Below are positions 51,124-59,066 of a DNA stretch of 64,000 nucleotides, piece after piece. A program made the translations under genes and the position numbers. The notes below the pieces were generated by a model. That model had not been told where the DNA came from. It searched no databases and saw only the letters and a program-made list of their open reading frames with translations. This stretch comes from Anaerosomatales bacterium (GTDB taxonomy: Bacteria; Actinomycetota; Coriobacteriia; Anaerosomatales; Anaerosomataceae), in contig JASEEU010000003.1 of NCBI GenBank assembly GCA_030019445.1, forward strand, positions 186,001 through 250,000, written 5' to 3'. How positions within the stretch are numbered: position 1 is the stretch's first letter; every line of letters starts with the position of its first letter.

Positions 51124-53232
51124 GTGGCGAAACGCAAGAAGACGTCCGCGAACCAGCCGCACGCCAAGGCCGAGGCGGTGGCACGCGCGCCCATGAACGG
51201 CTACGAGCGCGTCGCGTGGGTCTGTCTGCACTTGCTGGCTGTGCTTGTACCGATCGCCATGACGAACCCCGGCGTCATCGGACTGGCGGAGGCGCCACTG
51301 ACCTTCGACCAGTTCGACATCATCAAGGTCGTGCTCCAGCGCGGCATCATGCTCATCGGGCTCGGCGCATGGCTGATCGGCCTGCTGCTCAAGGGCTCCA
51401 CGCTTCGCTCCTCGCGCGTGGAGTGGGTGGTGCTCGCCTTCCTCGCGTGGGTCGTCATCACCACCGCCTTCTCCGTGCACCCGCCCACTGCCATCTTCGG
51501 CAAGTACCGGCGCTTCGAAGGACTCATCTCGTTCGTGACCTACGCGTCGGTCTTCTTCCTCACGCTGCAACTCGCCGACCGGCCCTCGCGAATACGATCG
51601 CTCGCGCGAACGCTCGTGCTCGCGTCCGCGCCGGTCGCGCTCTACGGTTTGGCGCAGGCTGTCGGCCTGGATCCCATCTCCTGGCAGCGCCTCCCCTTCG
51701 AGGTGAATCGTCCGTTCTCGACGTACGGCAATCCCGATCTGCTCGGCGGGTACCTCATGTTCCCGCTGCTGCTCTCGATAGGGCTTGCGCTGTCCGAGAA
51801 GGACACGCGCTGGCGTTTCGCGTACTGGACCGTCTTCGTCGCAAGCGGGCTCGTGCTCTTGATGTCGTTCGTCCGAGGTGCGTGGATCGGCGGGTTCGTG
51901 GGGCTCGTGATCTTCGCGGTCGCCGCCGCTCGGGCCAAGGCGAAGCTCACGGGCGTCGACTGGTCATTCATCGGCGCCGGGGCTGCGGGCGGGGTAGCGG
52001 TGGCCGCGGCGAGCCTGACGGTGAACTCGAGCGTCATGAACTTCTACAACCGGATCGTCTCGATCTTCCAGTTCAAGCGCGGGAGCGCGCTCACGCGCTT
52101 CCAGATCTGGGAGGCGGCCGTCGACGCCATCGCCGAACGCCCGGTCCTCGGATGGGGAGCGGATACGTTCCGGCTCCTGTTCCCCCGGTTCAAGCCGGCC
52201 GAGTACGTGGCCGCTGCCGGCTATCTGTCCGTCGCCGACAACGTGCACAACTACCCGCTGCAGCTGGCGACCGCGCTCGGCATCCCAGGTGTCGTGCTGC
52301 TCTACGGGCTCTTCGTCTTCGCGCTCATCGTCTCGGCTCGTCACGCGTTCGCGCGAGGTACCGGCGCGGAGCGGCTGCTCGTGTCGGGCGTCTGGGCCGC
52401 GGTGGTCGCGTACCTCGTGCACCTGCTCTTCGGCCTGTCGGTGACCGGCTCCACGGTCTTCCTGTGGCTGTGCGTCGGTCTGCTGCTGTCGCCGATCGCG
52501 ACGCGCCGGGAGGTCGGCGCACCCGCATGGGGAGCCTGGGTCGTGCCCGTTGTCGCGATCGCGGTGCTCGTGGGCACGGTCTTCAACATCCGGTACCTCG
52601 TGGCCGACCACTTCTACATGCAGGCGCGCGTGATGACCCGCGGTCTGGAGCGGGTGGAGAATGCGCGACGTGCGGTCGAGTTGAACCCGTACAACGACAT
52701 GTACCGCGCCGAGGTCGCGGTCGCGTGGCAGGACGCGTTCATCAACCTGGCTGTCGCCGCCGAGCCTGCGCAGGGTGACCTTGCCGAGCAGTACTTCCAG
52801 AACGCCGAGGAAGCCTACCGGGAGACGATCGCCTACATCCCCATGGAGTACGACAACTACGTCTTCCTCACCAACCTCTACAACCAGGGTGGTTTCTACC
52901 TCGACGACCGCTACTATGAGGACGCGATCGAGGCAGGACTCGACGGAGTCGAGGTGGAGCCCTACGGGCCTGCGGTGCGCACGCAGCTCGCCATCGCCTA
53001 CATGAACCTCGGCCGGTATGACGAGGCGATCGAGCACGCCGAGTACGGCGCCGCGCTCGATCCGCGCTACGTGGAGATCCGGGCCATCCTCGGCGACGCG
53101 TACCGTCTCGCGGGGCGCCTCGAGGATGCTCGCGCGACGTATGAAGAAGTGCTCGAGTTGGCGCCCGGACGTACGGACGTCGCGGCTGCCCTCGAGTCGG
53201 TCGAAGCAAGTCTTGCTGCTCAGGGTGAATGA
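51124..53232 (+). CDS. O-antigen ligase/polymerase (Wzy_C) with C-terminal TPR repeats
   Basis: Product of 702 residues. About ten to twelve membrane helices (~25-505) with the Wzy_C loop signature RFQIWEAAVDAIAERPVLGWGADTFRLLFPRF and DNVHNYPLQLATALGIPG. The last ~180 residues are soluble TPR-like repeats (RTQLAIAYMNLGRYDEAIEHAEYGAALDP, ILGDAYRLAGRLEDARATYEEVLELAP). Such fusions polymerise or ligate glycans on the outer face. GTG start. Confidence 0.88.
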   Translation: MAKRKKTSANQPHAKAEAVARAPMNGYERVAWVCLHLLAVLVPIAMTNPGVIGLAEAPLTFDQFDIIKVVLQRGIMLIGLGAWLIGLLLKGSTLRSSRVEWVVLAFLAWVVITTAFSVHPPTAIFGKYRRFEGLISFVTYASVFFLTLQLADRPSRIRSLARTLVLASAPVALYGLAQAVGLDPISWQRLPFEVNRPFSTYGNPDLLGGYLMFPLLLSIGLALSEKDTRWRFAYWTVFVASGLVLLMSFVRGAWIGGFVGLVIFAVAAARAKAKLTGVDWSFIGAGAAGGVAVAAASLTVNSSVMNFYNRIVSIFQFKRGSALTRFQIWEAAVDAIAERPVLGWGADTFRLLFPRFKPAEYVAAAGYLSVADNVHNYPLQLATALGIPGVVLLYGLFVFALIVSARHAFARGTGAERLLVSGVWAAVVAYLVHLLFGLSVTGSTVFLWLCVGLLLSPIATRREVGAPAWGAWVVPVVAIAVLVGTVFNIRYLVADHFYMQARVMTRGLERVENARRAVELNPYNDMYRAEVAVAWQDAFINLAVAAEPAQGDLAEQYFQNAEEAYRETIAYIPMEYDNYVFLTNLYNQGGFYLDDRYYEDAIEAGLDGVEVEPYGPAVRTQLAIAYMNLGRYDEAIEHAEYGAALDPRYVEIRAILGDAYRLAGRLEDARATYEEVLELAPGRTDVAAALESVEASLAAQGE

Positions 53233-53260
53233 GCACACCGTTTGCTGAGAGAGGAGTGAG

Positions 53261-53896
53261 ATGGAGCGAGCACAAGTTCCCGAGACGACGATCCAGCGGC
53301 TGCCGGTCTACCTGCGCTGCCTGCTTCAGGCGCAGCAGGAGCGGATGCCCGTGATCAACTCCGTGCAGATGGCCGAGATGTGCGGCAGCAACGCCGCGCA
53401 GGTCCGCAAGGACCTGTCGTACCTCGGTGAACTCGGCACGCGCGGGATCGGGTACGACGTCGAGGCGCTGATCGCGCACATCTCGCGGGTGCTCGGCATC
53501 ACCGAACGCAGGAGAGCCGTCGTGGTCGGCTACGGTCGTCTCGGCGGGGCGCTTCGCAGCTACACCGGCTTCCCGGAGCGCGGCTTCGAGATCGTGGCCG
53601 TGTTCGATGCGGATCCGGCCAAGATAGGGACCGACGCGGACGGGCTCGTGGTCCGTCCGATGGAAGAGCTCGAGGACGGGATCCGGGAGGTGGGCGCCGA
53701 GATCGCCATCCTCGCGACGCCTGCGCCGGTGAGCCAGCAGGTCGCGGACCGTCTCGTCAGCGCCGGGATCAGGGCGATCCTGAACCTCGCGCCGGTCCGG
53801 CTCCACGTGCCGGCCGGGGTAGCCGTCCGCCAGGTGTGCCTCTCCACCGACCTGCAGATACTCTCCTTCCACCTCGCACAGGAGCAGCTCACGTGA
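53261..53896 (+). CDS. rex: Rex, NADH-sensing transcriptional repressor
   Basis: Product of 211 residues, standard Rex length. Winged helix (~10-75): TTIQRLPVYLRCLLQ, INSVQMAEMCGSNAAQVRKDLSYLGELGTRGIGYDV. Rossmann domain: VVVGYGRLGGALRSYTGF, FEIVAVFDADPAKIG and ILNLAPVRLHVPAGVAVRQVCLSTDLQILSFHL. Rex represses respiratory and fermentation genes until NADH/NAD+ rises. It is coupled to the TPR gene, and a palindrome very like a Rex operator lies at 62232. Confidence 0.96.
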   Translation: MERAQVPETTIQRLPVYLRCLLQAQQERMPVINSVQMAEMCGSNAAQVRKDLSYLGELGTRGIGYDVEALIAHISRVLGITERRRAVVVGYGRLGGALRSYTGFPERGFEIVAVFDADPAKIGTDADGLVVRPMEELEDGIREVGAEIAILATPAPVSQQVADRLVSAGIRAILNLAPVRLHVPAGVAVRQVCLSTDLQILSFHLAQEQLT

Positions 53897-54600
53897 CCGA
53901 GAAGAACGCGGACCGGAACGGATCGCCGATCGCCGCCGAGTCATCGGACCGCGCACCCGCAGCGGGCCGCACGCCCGAGCAGCTCGTGCCCGGCTGGCTC
54001 GCGCTGCTCGTCCTCATCCTGATGCTGGCGGTGGTGGGACTCGGCGGGTGGGTCGTGCGCGGGCTGCTGATCGATGACGACCGCGTCTCGCCGCAGGAAG
54101 TCGCGATCGCGGACTGGGAGGCGAAGGTCGGGCAGGATCCCGGCAACGTCGACAGCCGACTGGGACTTGCGTTCGCGTACCAGCAGCAGGGGGAGTGGCA
54201 GCAGGCGCTCGAGGAGTACGACACCGTGCTCGAGAGCGACCCCGCCAACACGGCGGCGCTCTACAACAAGGGTATCGTGCTGATGCAGCTGGGCGAGAAC
54301 AAGACTGCCGAGGAGACCCTCTGGGACGTTCTCGAGATCGCGCCGGATCATGCGCTCGCGTCCAAGGCTCTCGGCGAGTACTACGTCGCCAAGCAGCAGT
54401 ACAAGTCGGCGCTCGTGGCGGTCGAGCCCGTGGTCGAGGCCCGGCCGGAACTCGCCGACCTGCAGTTCATCGCCGGCTACTGCTACGAGCAGCTCGGCCA
54501 GGTCTCTCAGGCGGTCGAGCGCTACGAAGCGGCGCTGCGCTACGCTCCCGACCTCGTCGAAGCGCGTGACGGGCTCGCCCGGCTCGGCGAGGGCGGCTAG
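53893..54600 (+). CDS. Membrane-anchored TPR protein
   Basis: A product of 235 residues from GTG 53893 (AGGAG 8 bases upstream), overlapping the rex stop. One N-terminal helix (~33-55: WLALLVLILMLAVVGLGGWVVRGLL), then four to five TPR units (RLGLAFAYQQQGEWQQALEEYDTVLESDP, ALYNKGIVLMQLGENKTAEETLWDVLEIAP, and so on) on the outside. TPR proteins are frequent partners in cytochrome maturation (the CcmH/CcmI C-terminal domain is also TPR). A role in holding apocytochromes is possible but unproven. Confidence 0.82.
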   Translation: MTEKNADRNGSPIAAESSDRAPAAGRTPEQLVPGWLALLVLILMLAVVGLGGWVVRGLLIDDDRVSPQEVAIADWEAKVGQDPGNVDSRLGLAFAYQQQGEWQQALEEYDTVLESDPANTAALYNKGIVLMQLGENKTAEETLWDVLEIAPDHALASKALGEYYVAKQQYKSALVAVEPVVEARPELADLQFIAGYCYEQLGQVSQAVERYEAALRYAPDLVEARDGLARLGEGG

Positions 54601-54602
54601 CG

Positions 54603-55745
54603 ATGGCGGACGACATCGTCATGCCCGAGGAGGAGTTCGAGCTGCAGGCCGATGAGCTCATGGCCGAGGAGCCGACGCGGACGCGTCGGGGCTTCAACCT
54701 CACCCCGCGCCAGGCGTTCATCGCGCTGGCGGTGGTGCTCGCGATCGCGCTCATCGCGCTGATCATCTACCTGCTGTACTTCCTCGGCCGGCCCGAGGTC
54801 CTGACCGAACGGGAACCCGTCTCGGGGATACAGCCGATCTGGCAGGTGTACGGTCCGGGGACCGGTGAGGATCCGTTCTTCGATCGCCCCATGGGCGTCG
54901 CGGTCGGCTCGGAGGGCCGGTTCTACGTCACCGACTCAGGCAACAACCGGGTGTGCGTCTTCGACTCATCCGGGAGGTTCCTCTTCGAGTTCGGCAGCTT
55001 CGGTGTCGCCAAGCCGGCTCCCGGCGCACGTGCGACGTACGTCCCCGGGAGCCTGAACTACCCGGTGGGCATCGACACCGACGACGAGGGCAACGTGTAC
55101 GTGGCGAGCTTCTATAACGACTCGATCGAGGTCTTCGACCCCGAGGGCGTCCCGCTGCGCCGATTCCCGGACCCGACCAAACCGGTCGGCAAGGGCTCGT
55201 CAGGTCAGGACGGCCTCGGCATCGCCGTCACCGATGTCGCCGTGCACGGCGACCTGGTCTACGCGACCGACCAGTACCAGGTCGTGGTCTTCACCCTCGA
55301 GGGAGAGTTCGTCCGCCAGTTCGGGAAGCCGGGGCTGGCGCCGGGCGACCTCGACCACCCCAACGGGATCGCCGTCGATGACGACGGGACCGTCTTCGTC
55401 TCGGACTCCAACCACGGGCGCGTTTCCGCCTACAGCAGCGATGGCAAGCACCTGTGGACCGTCGGCGAGTTGGCTGCCGGTCCCCGTGACCAAAGCGAGC
55501 GCACGTTCCAGCTTCCCCGTGGCCTGACGGTCCTGCCCGATGGTGACGTGCTCGTCGTCGACCCGTTCGCGTTCGAGCTCATCCGGCTCGATCCGAGCGA
55601 CGGTGCGGTCAGATCGACGTACGGCGAGCGCGGCGTCGATCCCGGCCAGTTGAACTTCGCCAACGACGCCGAGGCGTACCGCAGCTTCGTCGCCATCGCC
55701 GACAAGGAGAACGGTCGCATCCAGCTGGTGCGACTCCTCAACTGA
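54603..55745 (+). CDS. Membrane-anchored NHL-repeat beta-propeller protein
   Basis: A product of 380 residues. Acidic N-terminus, one helix (~36-59), and an outside six-bladed propeller with NHL repeats: PMGVAVGSEGRFYVTDSGNNRVCVFDSSGRFLFEFGSFG, YPVGIDTDDEGNVYVASFYNDSIEVFD, HPNGIAVDDDGTVFVSDSNHGRVSAYSSDGKHL. No heme motif. Propellers of this type are recurrent neighbours of multiheme cytochromes; a structural or assembly role is inferred. It begins 2 bases after the TPR stop. Confidence 0.86.
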   Translation: MADDIVMPEEEFELQADELMAEEPTRTRRGFNLTPRQAFIALAVVLAIALIALIIYLLYFLGRPEVLTEREPVSGIQPIWQVYGPGTGEDPFFDRPMGVAVGSEGRFYVTDSGNNRVCVFDSSGRFLFEFGSFGVAKPAPGARATYVPGSLNYPVGIDTDDEGNVYVASFYNDSIEVFDPEGVPLRRFPDPTKPVGKGSSGQDGLGIAVTDVAVHGDLVYATDQYQVVVFTLEGEFVRQFGKPGLAPGDLDHPNGIAVDDDGTVFVSDSNHGRVSAYSSDGKHLWTVGELAAGPRDQSERTFQLPRGLTVLPDGDVLVVDPFAFELIRLDPSDGAVRSTYGERGVDPGQLNFANDAEAYRSFVAIADKENGRIQLVRLLN

Positions 55746-55784
55746 CGTGCTCCGTCGGCATGCCGTTCTGCGGTGTGATCCGGC

Positions 55785-55847
55785 TTGTGAACGGCGTAGT
55801 CAACACTTCTTAAGGTGTTCTACCAACCCGTACCCTCATGCTAGACT
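55785..55847 (+). promoter_or_regulatory. Promoter region of the cytochrome operon with two dyads
   Basis: Dyad 1 starts with TTGTGAAC (55785-55792), a perfect Rex-type half-site, and ends in a degenerate GTCAACA. Dyad 2 is AACACTTCTTAAGGTGTT (55802-55819) with an AACAC/GTGTT stem. A -10 TAGACT lies at 55842-55847. The coding start is 67 bases further on. The 168-base gap otherwise holds nothing. Confidence 0.4.
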
Positions 55848-55913
55848 GCAAGACGGTAGCGACTGTGGTTCCACGTCCGAGTCTGCTGCCTGCGATCCTG
55901 TACGGGAGGCCCA

Positions 55914-57380
55914 TTGAGCGACCCGGACATCCTCGAAGACGGCGTAGGCGCCACCGAGGGGCAAGTTGGCGTGAGCGGTGAATCGAACCGGCGCGGCCGT
56001 GTCGTATTCGCCGCCATCCTCGGCTTGCTTCTCCTGTTGTGCGGCATCACGACCGTCGTCGAGACGTGGGTGAGCCGCAGCCCGGACGAGATCCGCACGA
56101 TCACGGAGAACCTCGAGTGCCTCCAGTGCCACTCAGAGCTGCTCCCGCAGTTCTCGATGGAGTACACGCACAACCCCTTCGTGCGTGAGCAGTGCACCAC
56201 GTGCCACACGCCCCACGGCAGGCTCGAGAAGACCACCATCATCGAGGGCGCGGCCGTCACCTGGGAACGGATGCGGACGCTCGTCCAGTGGCTTCCGCTC
56301 AAGGTCGTGCTCGACGTCTTCTACTCGGACGGCGATGCGGAGGTCGACGAGGGCGGCACCGTGAAGGATGTCGTCGAGGAGCAGGTCAAGGGCGATGACT
56401 CCGAGCCCACGCTGCCCAAGGACGAGCTCTGTTGGATCTGCCACGGAGACATGGGCGCGATGCTCAGTTACGAGTATCCACACGCCCCGTTCGAGAGCGG
56501 CTACTGCACGAACTGCCACAACCCGCACGCGTCCGAGTTCACCGCCATCCTCAAGCAGGATCCGCGTGACCTCTGCCTGACCTGTCACCCGCTCGGCCCG
56601 GAGTTGGCGCGCGAGCAGGTGCATCCGCCCGTCGAGGGCCGGTTCTGCACGAACTGCCACGATCCGCACTCCTCCCGGTTCCGCGGCATACTCGTCGATA
56701 ACCAGCGCGATCTGTGCTTCACGTGCCACCCCAGCGTTGCACCGTTGAGCCTCAAGGCTGTGCAGCACCAGCCGTTCATGTACGACAACTGCACCGGGTG
56801 CCATGAGCCGCACGGATCGAACTACATGCCGCTGCTGATCGAGGGGCAGCCGGCCGTGTGCTACAACTGCCATCCCGGCATCGAGAACGATTTCGACCGG
56901 CCGAGCACCCACCCTGTGTCCAGCGCGGAGCTCGGATGCGCGGGGTGCCACAATCCGCACGCCGCGGACTTCCCGGCGCTCATCTCGGCGCAGGGCAACG
57001 AGATGTGCTACCAGTGTCACGCATCGGCCATCCGGACGAGTTACGAGGCCTCGGCGCATGAGAACACGCTCTGCGTGCGGTGCCACACGCCGCACGGCTC
57101 CAACTACGCGCCGCTGCTGCTCGAGCGCAACCCCGAGGTGTGCCTGAACTGCCACGCGGCCTCGACGTACGACAACCTGGTCGGGCAGAACAAGCATCCG
57201 GTGCGTCCGACGTACTACGACGTCAACGCCGGGACGCCGCTGACCTGCACCTCGTCGTGCCACGACCCTCACGGCAGCGGACACACCTCCATGCTGCGCT
57301 ACTACAACGCCCCGCTCGACGGCAACTGCCTCATCTGCCACCGGGCGACGCCCGGTTTCGGCGTCGGCGTGGACTACTGA
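55914..57380 (+). CDS. Membrane-anchored multiheme c-type cytochrome (14 CXXCH + 1 CX3CH)
   Basis: Product of 488 residues with an N-terminal membrane helix (~29-50) and a periplasmic chain with 14 CXXCH sites and one CTSSCH. Sites come in the paired style of doubled-CXXCH proteins: CTNCHNPHASEF...CLTCHP, CTNCHDPHSSRF...CFTCHP, CTGCHEPHGSNY...CYNCHP, CVRCHTPHGSNY...CLNCHA. The recurring CHxPH(G/A)S places a distal His after each first heme. A stretch at ~100-165 without hemes separates the first pair from the rest. TTG start with GGGAGG. Probably shuttles electrons across the envelope. Confidence 0.92.
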   Translation: MSDPDILEDGVGATEGQVGVSGESNRRGRVVFAAILGLLLLLCGITTVVETWVSRSPDEIRTITENLECLQCHSELLPQFSMEYTHNPFVREQCTTCHTPHGRLEKTTIIEGAAVTWERMRTLVQWLPLKVVLDVFYSDGDAEVDEGGTVKDVVEEQVKGDDSEPTLPKDELCWICHGDMGAMLSYEYPHAPFESGYCTNCHNPHASEFTAILKQDPRDLCLTCHPLGPELAREQVHPPVEGRFCTNCHDPHSSRFRGILVDNQRDLCFTCHPSVAPLSLKAVQHQPFMYDNCTGCHEPHGSNYMPLLIEGQPAVCYNCHPGIENDFDRPSTHPVSSAELGCAGCHNPHAADFPALISAQGNEMCYQCHASAIRTSYEASAHENTLCVRCHTPHGSNYAPLLLERNPEVCLNCHAASTYDNLVGQNKHPVRPTYYDVNAGTPLTCTSSCHDPHGSGHTSMLRYYNAPLDGNCLICHRATPGFGVGVDY

Positions 57381-57411
57381 TGGCCGCGGACACGCAAGGA
57401 GACGCTCGCAT

Positions 57412-58500
57412 ATGGCGCGCCTGACGCTCGCAGGTTTCAAGGACCCCGCCCGTCGCCCTCGGTACATCATCTGGTCAGGTGTCGCGCTGCTCGGGCTCGC
57501 CGCATTCGTGGTCGTCGCGTTCATGGGGACCTCGACATACTGGTTCTGTGCCGAGGTGTGCCACAAGGTACAGGACGACTCGATCATGGCGTACGACCGG
57601 TCGTCGCATAACAAGGTCTCGTGCATGTCGTGCCACGAGCCGGTGAACGCCGACCCGATCACCTTCACGTTCTACAAAGCCAAGGCGCTCGGTGAGCTCG
57701 TGCTCACCGTGACGAACAACTACGAGCTTCCGCTCAACGCTGAGAGCCACCTGGCCGAGGACGAGCACCACATGGGGTCTGCGCAGTGCACGCAGTGCCA
57801 CGCGCTGGATACCCGCGTGGTGACGCCGAGCGAGGGCATCATCATCGACCACGCCGTGCACGAGGAGAACGACATCCACTGCACGATGTGCCACAACCGC
57901 GTCGCGCACCCCGAGGACTTCGAGCTCACGCTCACCGACCCCAAGACAGGGGAGCCCAACCGCAAGCACGAGGACTTCATGGAGATGAAGGGCTGCTACC
58001 GTGCCGAAGGGTGCCACGGACTGGAGGCAGGATACCGGGCGCCCGGCGAGTGCTCGGCATGCCACCCGGCGGACTTCGAGCTGAAACCCGAGAACCACCT
58101 GGTCGCGGGCTTCTATACGCCGGGCGGCGACTCCTCGGGTCACTGGCAGCTCAAGGAGGAGGAGCCGGATTACTGTCGGATCTGCCACCTCGAGCAGACG
58201 TTCTGCACGGACTGTCACGGAGTCGAGATGCCGCACCCCGCCGGCTTCACCGATGACCACGGCGCGGTCGGCACCGAGCGTCCCGAGGTCTGCGCCAACT
58301 GCCACGCGCGTGGCGCCGAGCGCACCGACCCGACGTCAACCGAGTTCTGTAACGCGTGCCATCATCCCGATGCCGACCCGACGCAGCCGTGGATCCCGCA
58401 GCACTGGCAGGTCGTGCGCGAGAGCGGAGCCGAGGCGTGCTTCGAGTGCCACGATCCCGTGTTCTGCGCGCGCTGCCACGTGAACGCGGCCCGGCCGTAG
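57412..58500 (+). CDS. NapC/NirT-like multiheme cytochrome, about 12 heme sites
   Basis: A product of 362 residues. The N-terminal helix (~20-41) followed by a CAEVCH (CX3CH) site and CMSCHEP resembles the quinol-oxidising NapC/NirT module, although the first motif is atypical. There are ten CXXCH sites in all (CMSCH, CTQCH, CTMCH, CSACH, CRICH, CTDCH, CANCH, CNACH, CFECH, CARCH), plus CAEVCH and an odd CYRAEGCH (CX5CH). A His-rich HLAEDEHHMG links them. It may pass electrons from menaquinol to the 15-heme protein encoded 31 bases upstream. ATG with AAGGAG. Confidence 0.9.
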   Translation: MARLTLAGFKDPARRPRYIIWSGVALLGLAAFVVVAFMGTSTYWFCAEVCHKVQDDSIMAYDRSSHNKVSCMSCHEPVNADPITFTFYKAKALGELVLTVTNNYELPLNAESHLAEDEHHMGSAQCTQCHALDTRVVTPSEGIIIDHAVHEENDIHCTMCHNRVAHPEDFELTLTDPKTGEPNRKHEDFMEMKGCYRAEGCHGLEAGYRAPGECSACHPADFELKPENHLVAGFYTPGGDSSGHWQLKEEEPDYCRICHLEQTFCTDCHGVEMPHPAGFTDDHGAVGTERPEVCANCHARGAERTDPTSTEFCNACHHPDADPTQPWIPQHWQVVRESGAEACFECHDPVFCARCHVNAARP

Positions 58501-58507
58501 TCCCCGT

Positions 58508-58523
58508 GCCCGTTCGAACGGGC
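58508..58523. promoter_or_regulatory. Perfect 16-bp palindrome before the lipoprotein gene
   Basis: GCCCGTTCGAACGGGC, directly followed by TACTAT (58524-58529), a possible -10. It lies 7 bases after the cytochrome stop. As DNA it would be a good dimeric operator; as RNA a hairpin of 6-7 bp with a tight loop. No T-tract follows. Confidence 0.4.
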
Positions 58524-58535
58524 TACTATGCCGCT

Positions 58536-59066
58536 ATGGGACCACGTCGCACATATGCCATCGCGAGAGCGCTCGTCGCTGCCCTGTTGTCGGTGGGCTT
58601 CGTAGCAGCGCTCTCGGCGTGTTCGCCGCAGCCCGCCGTGTCCGGCCCACCGGACCCCGTCGCCCCCGCACCACCTGACCTCTCGACCCCCGAGGCCGCG
58701 GTCGCGACGTATCTCGACTGGGTGAGCTTCTCGTACCGCATGGCGAACTCGGACATCGCGACGCCGACCATGACCGCTGATGAGTGGGTCCGCGTGGACG
58801 CGTATATCGAGTACAACCGGCAGCAGGGTCGCGGCATCGAGCAGGAGCTCATGCGCTTCGAGACGCGTGACCGCTCGGTCGAGGAGACCCGGGCCACGAT
58901 CGCCGCGTCCGAGCAGTGGCGGTACCGCTACTTCTCGCTCGACAGCCTCGCGTACACGAGCGAGCCGCTTGAGGCTAGCTACGAAACGACGTACACGCTC
59001 GTGCGTGAGGCGGCAGGGTGGTTGGTCACGCGCGTCGAGGCGAGCCCGATGGGCGCGGTCGAGTGA
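58536..59066 (+). CDS. Lipoprotein, possibly NTF2-like, beside the ResB/CcsA genes
   Basis: A product of 176 residues with a lipoprotein signal peptide (ARALVAALLSVGFVAALSAC) and a Pro-rich linker. The mature domain starts STPEAAVATYLDWVSFSYRMA and ends TYTLVREAAGWLVTRVEAS, an arrangement seen in NTF2-like lipoproteins. No heme motif or CxxC. It is coupled to resB by overlap (TGATG), so an accessory role in cytochrome assembly is plausible. ATG 58536 lacks a strong binding site. Confidence 0.75.
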   Translation: MGPRRTYAIARALVAALLSVGFVAALSACSPQPAVSGPPDPVAPAPPDLSTPEAAVATYLDWVSFSYRMANSDIATPTMTADEWVRVDAYIEYNRQQGRGIEQELMRFETRDRSVEETRATIAASEQWRYRYFSLDSLAYTSEPLEASYETTYTLVREAAGWLVTRVEASPMGAVE

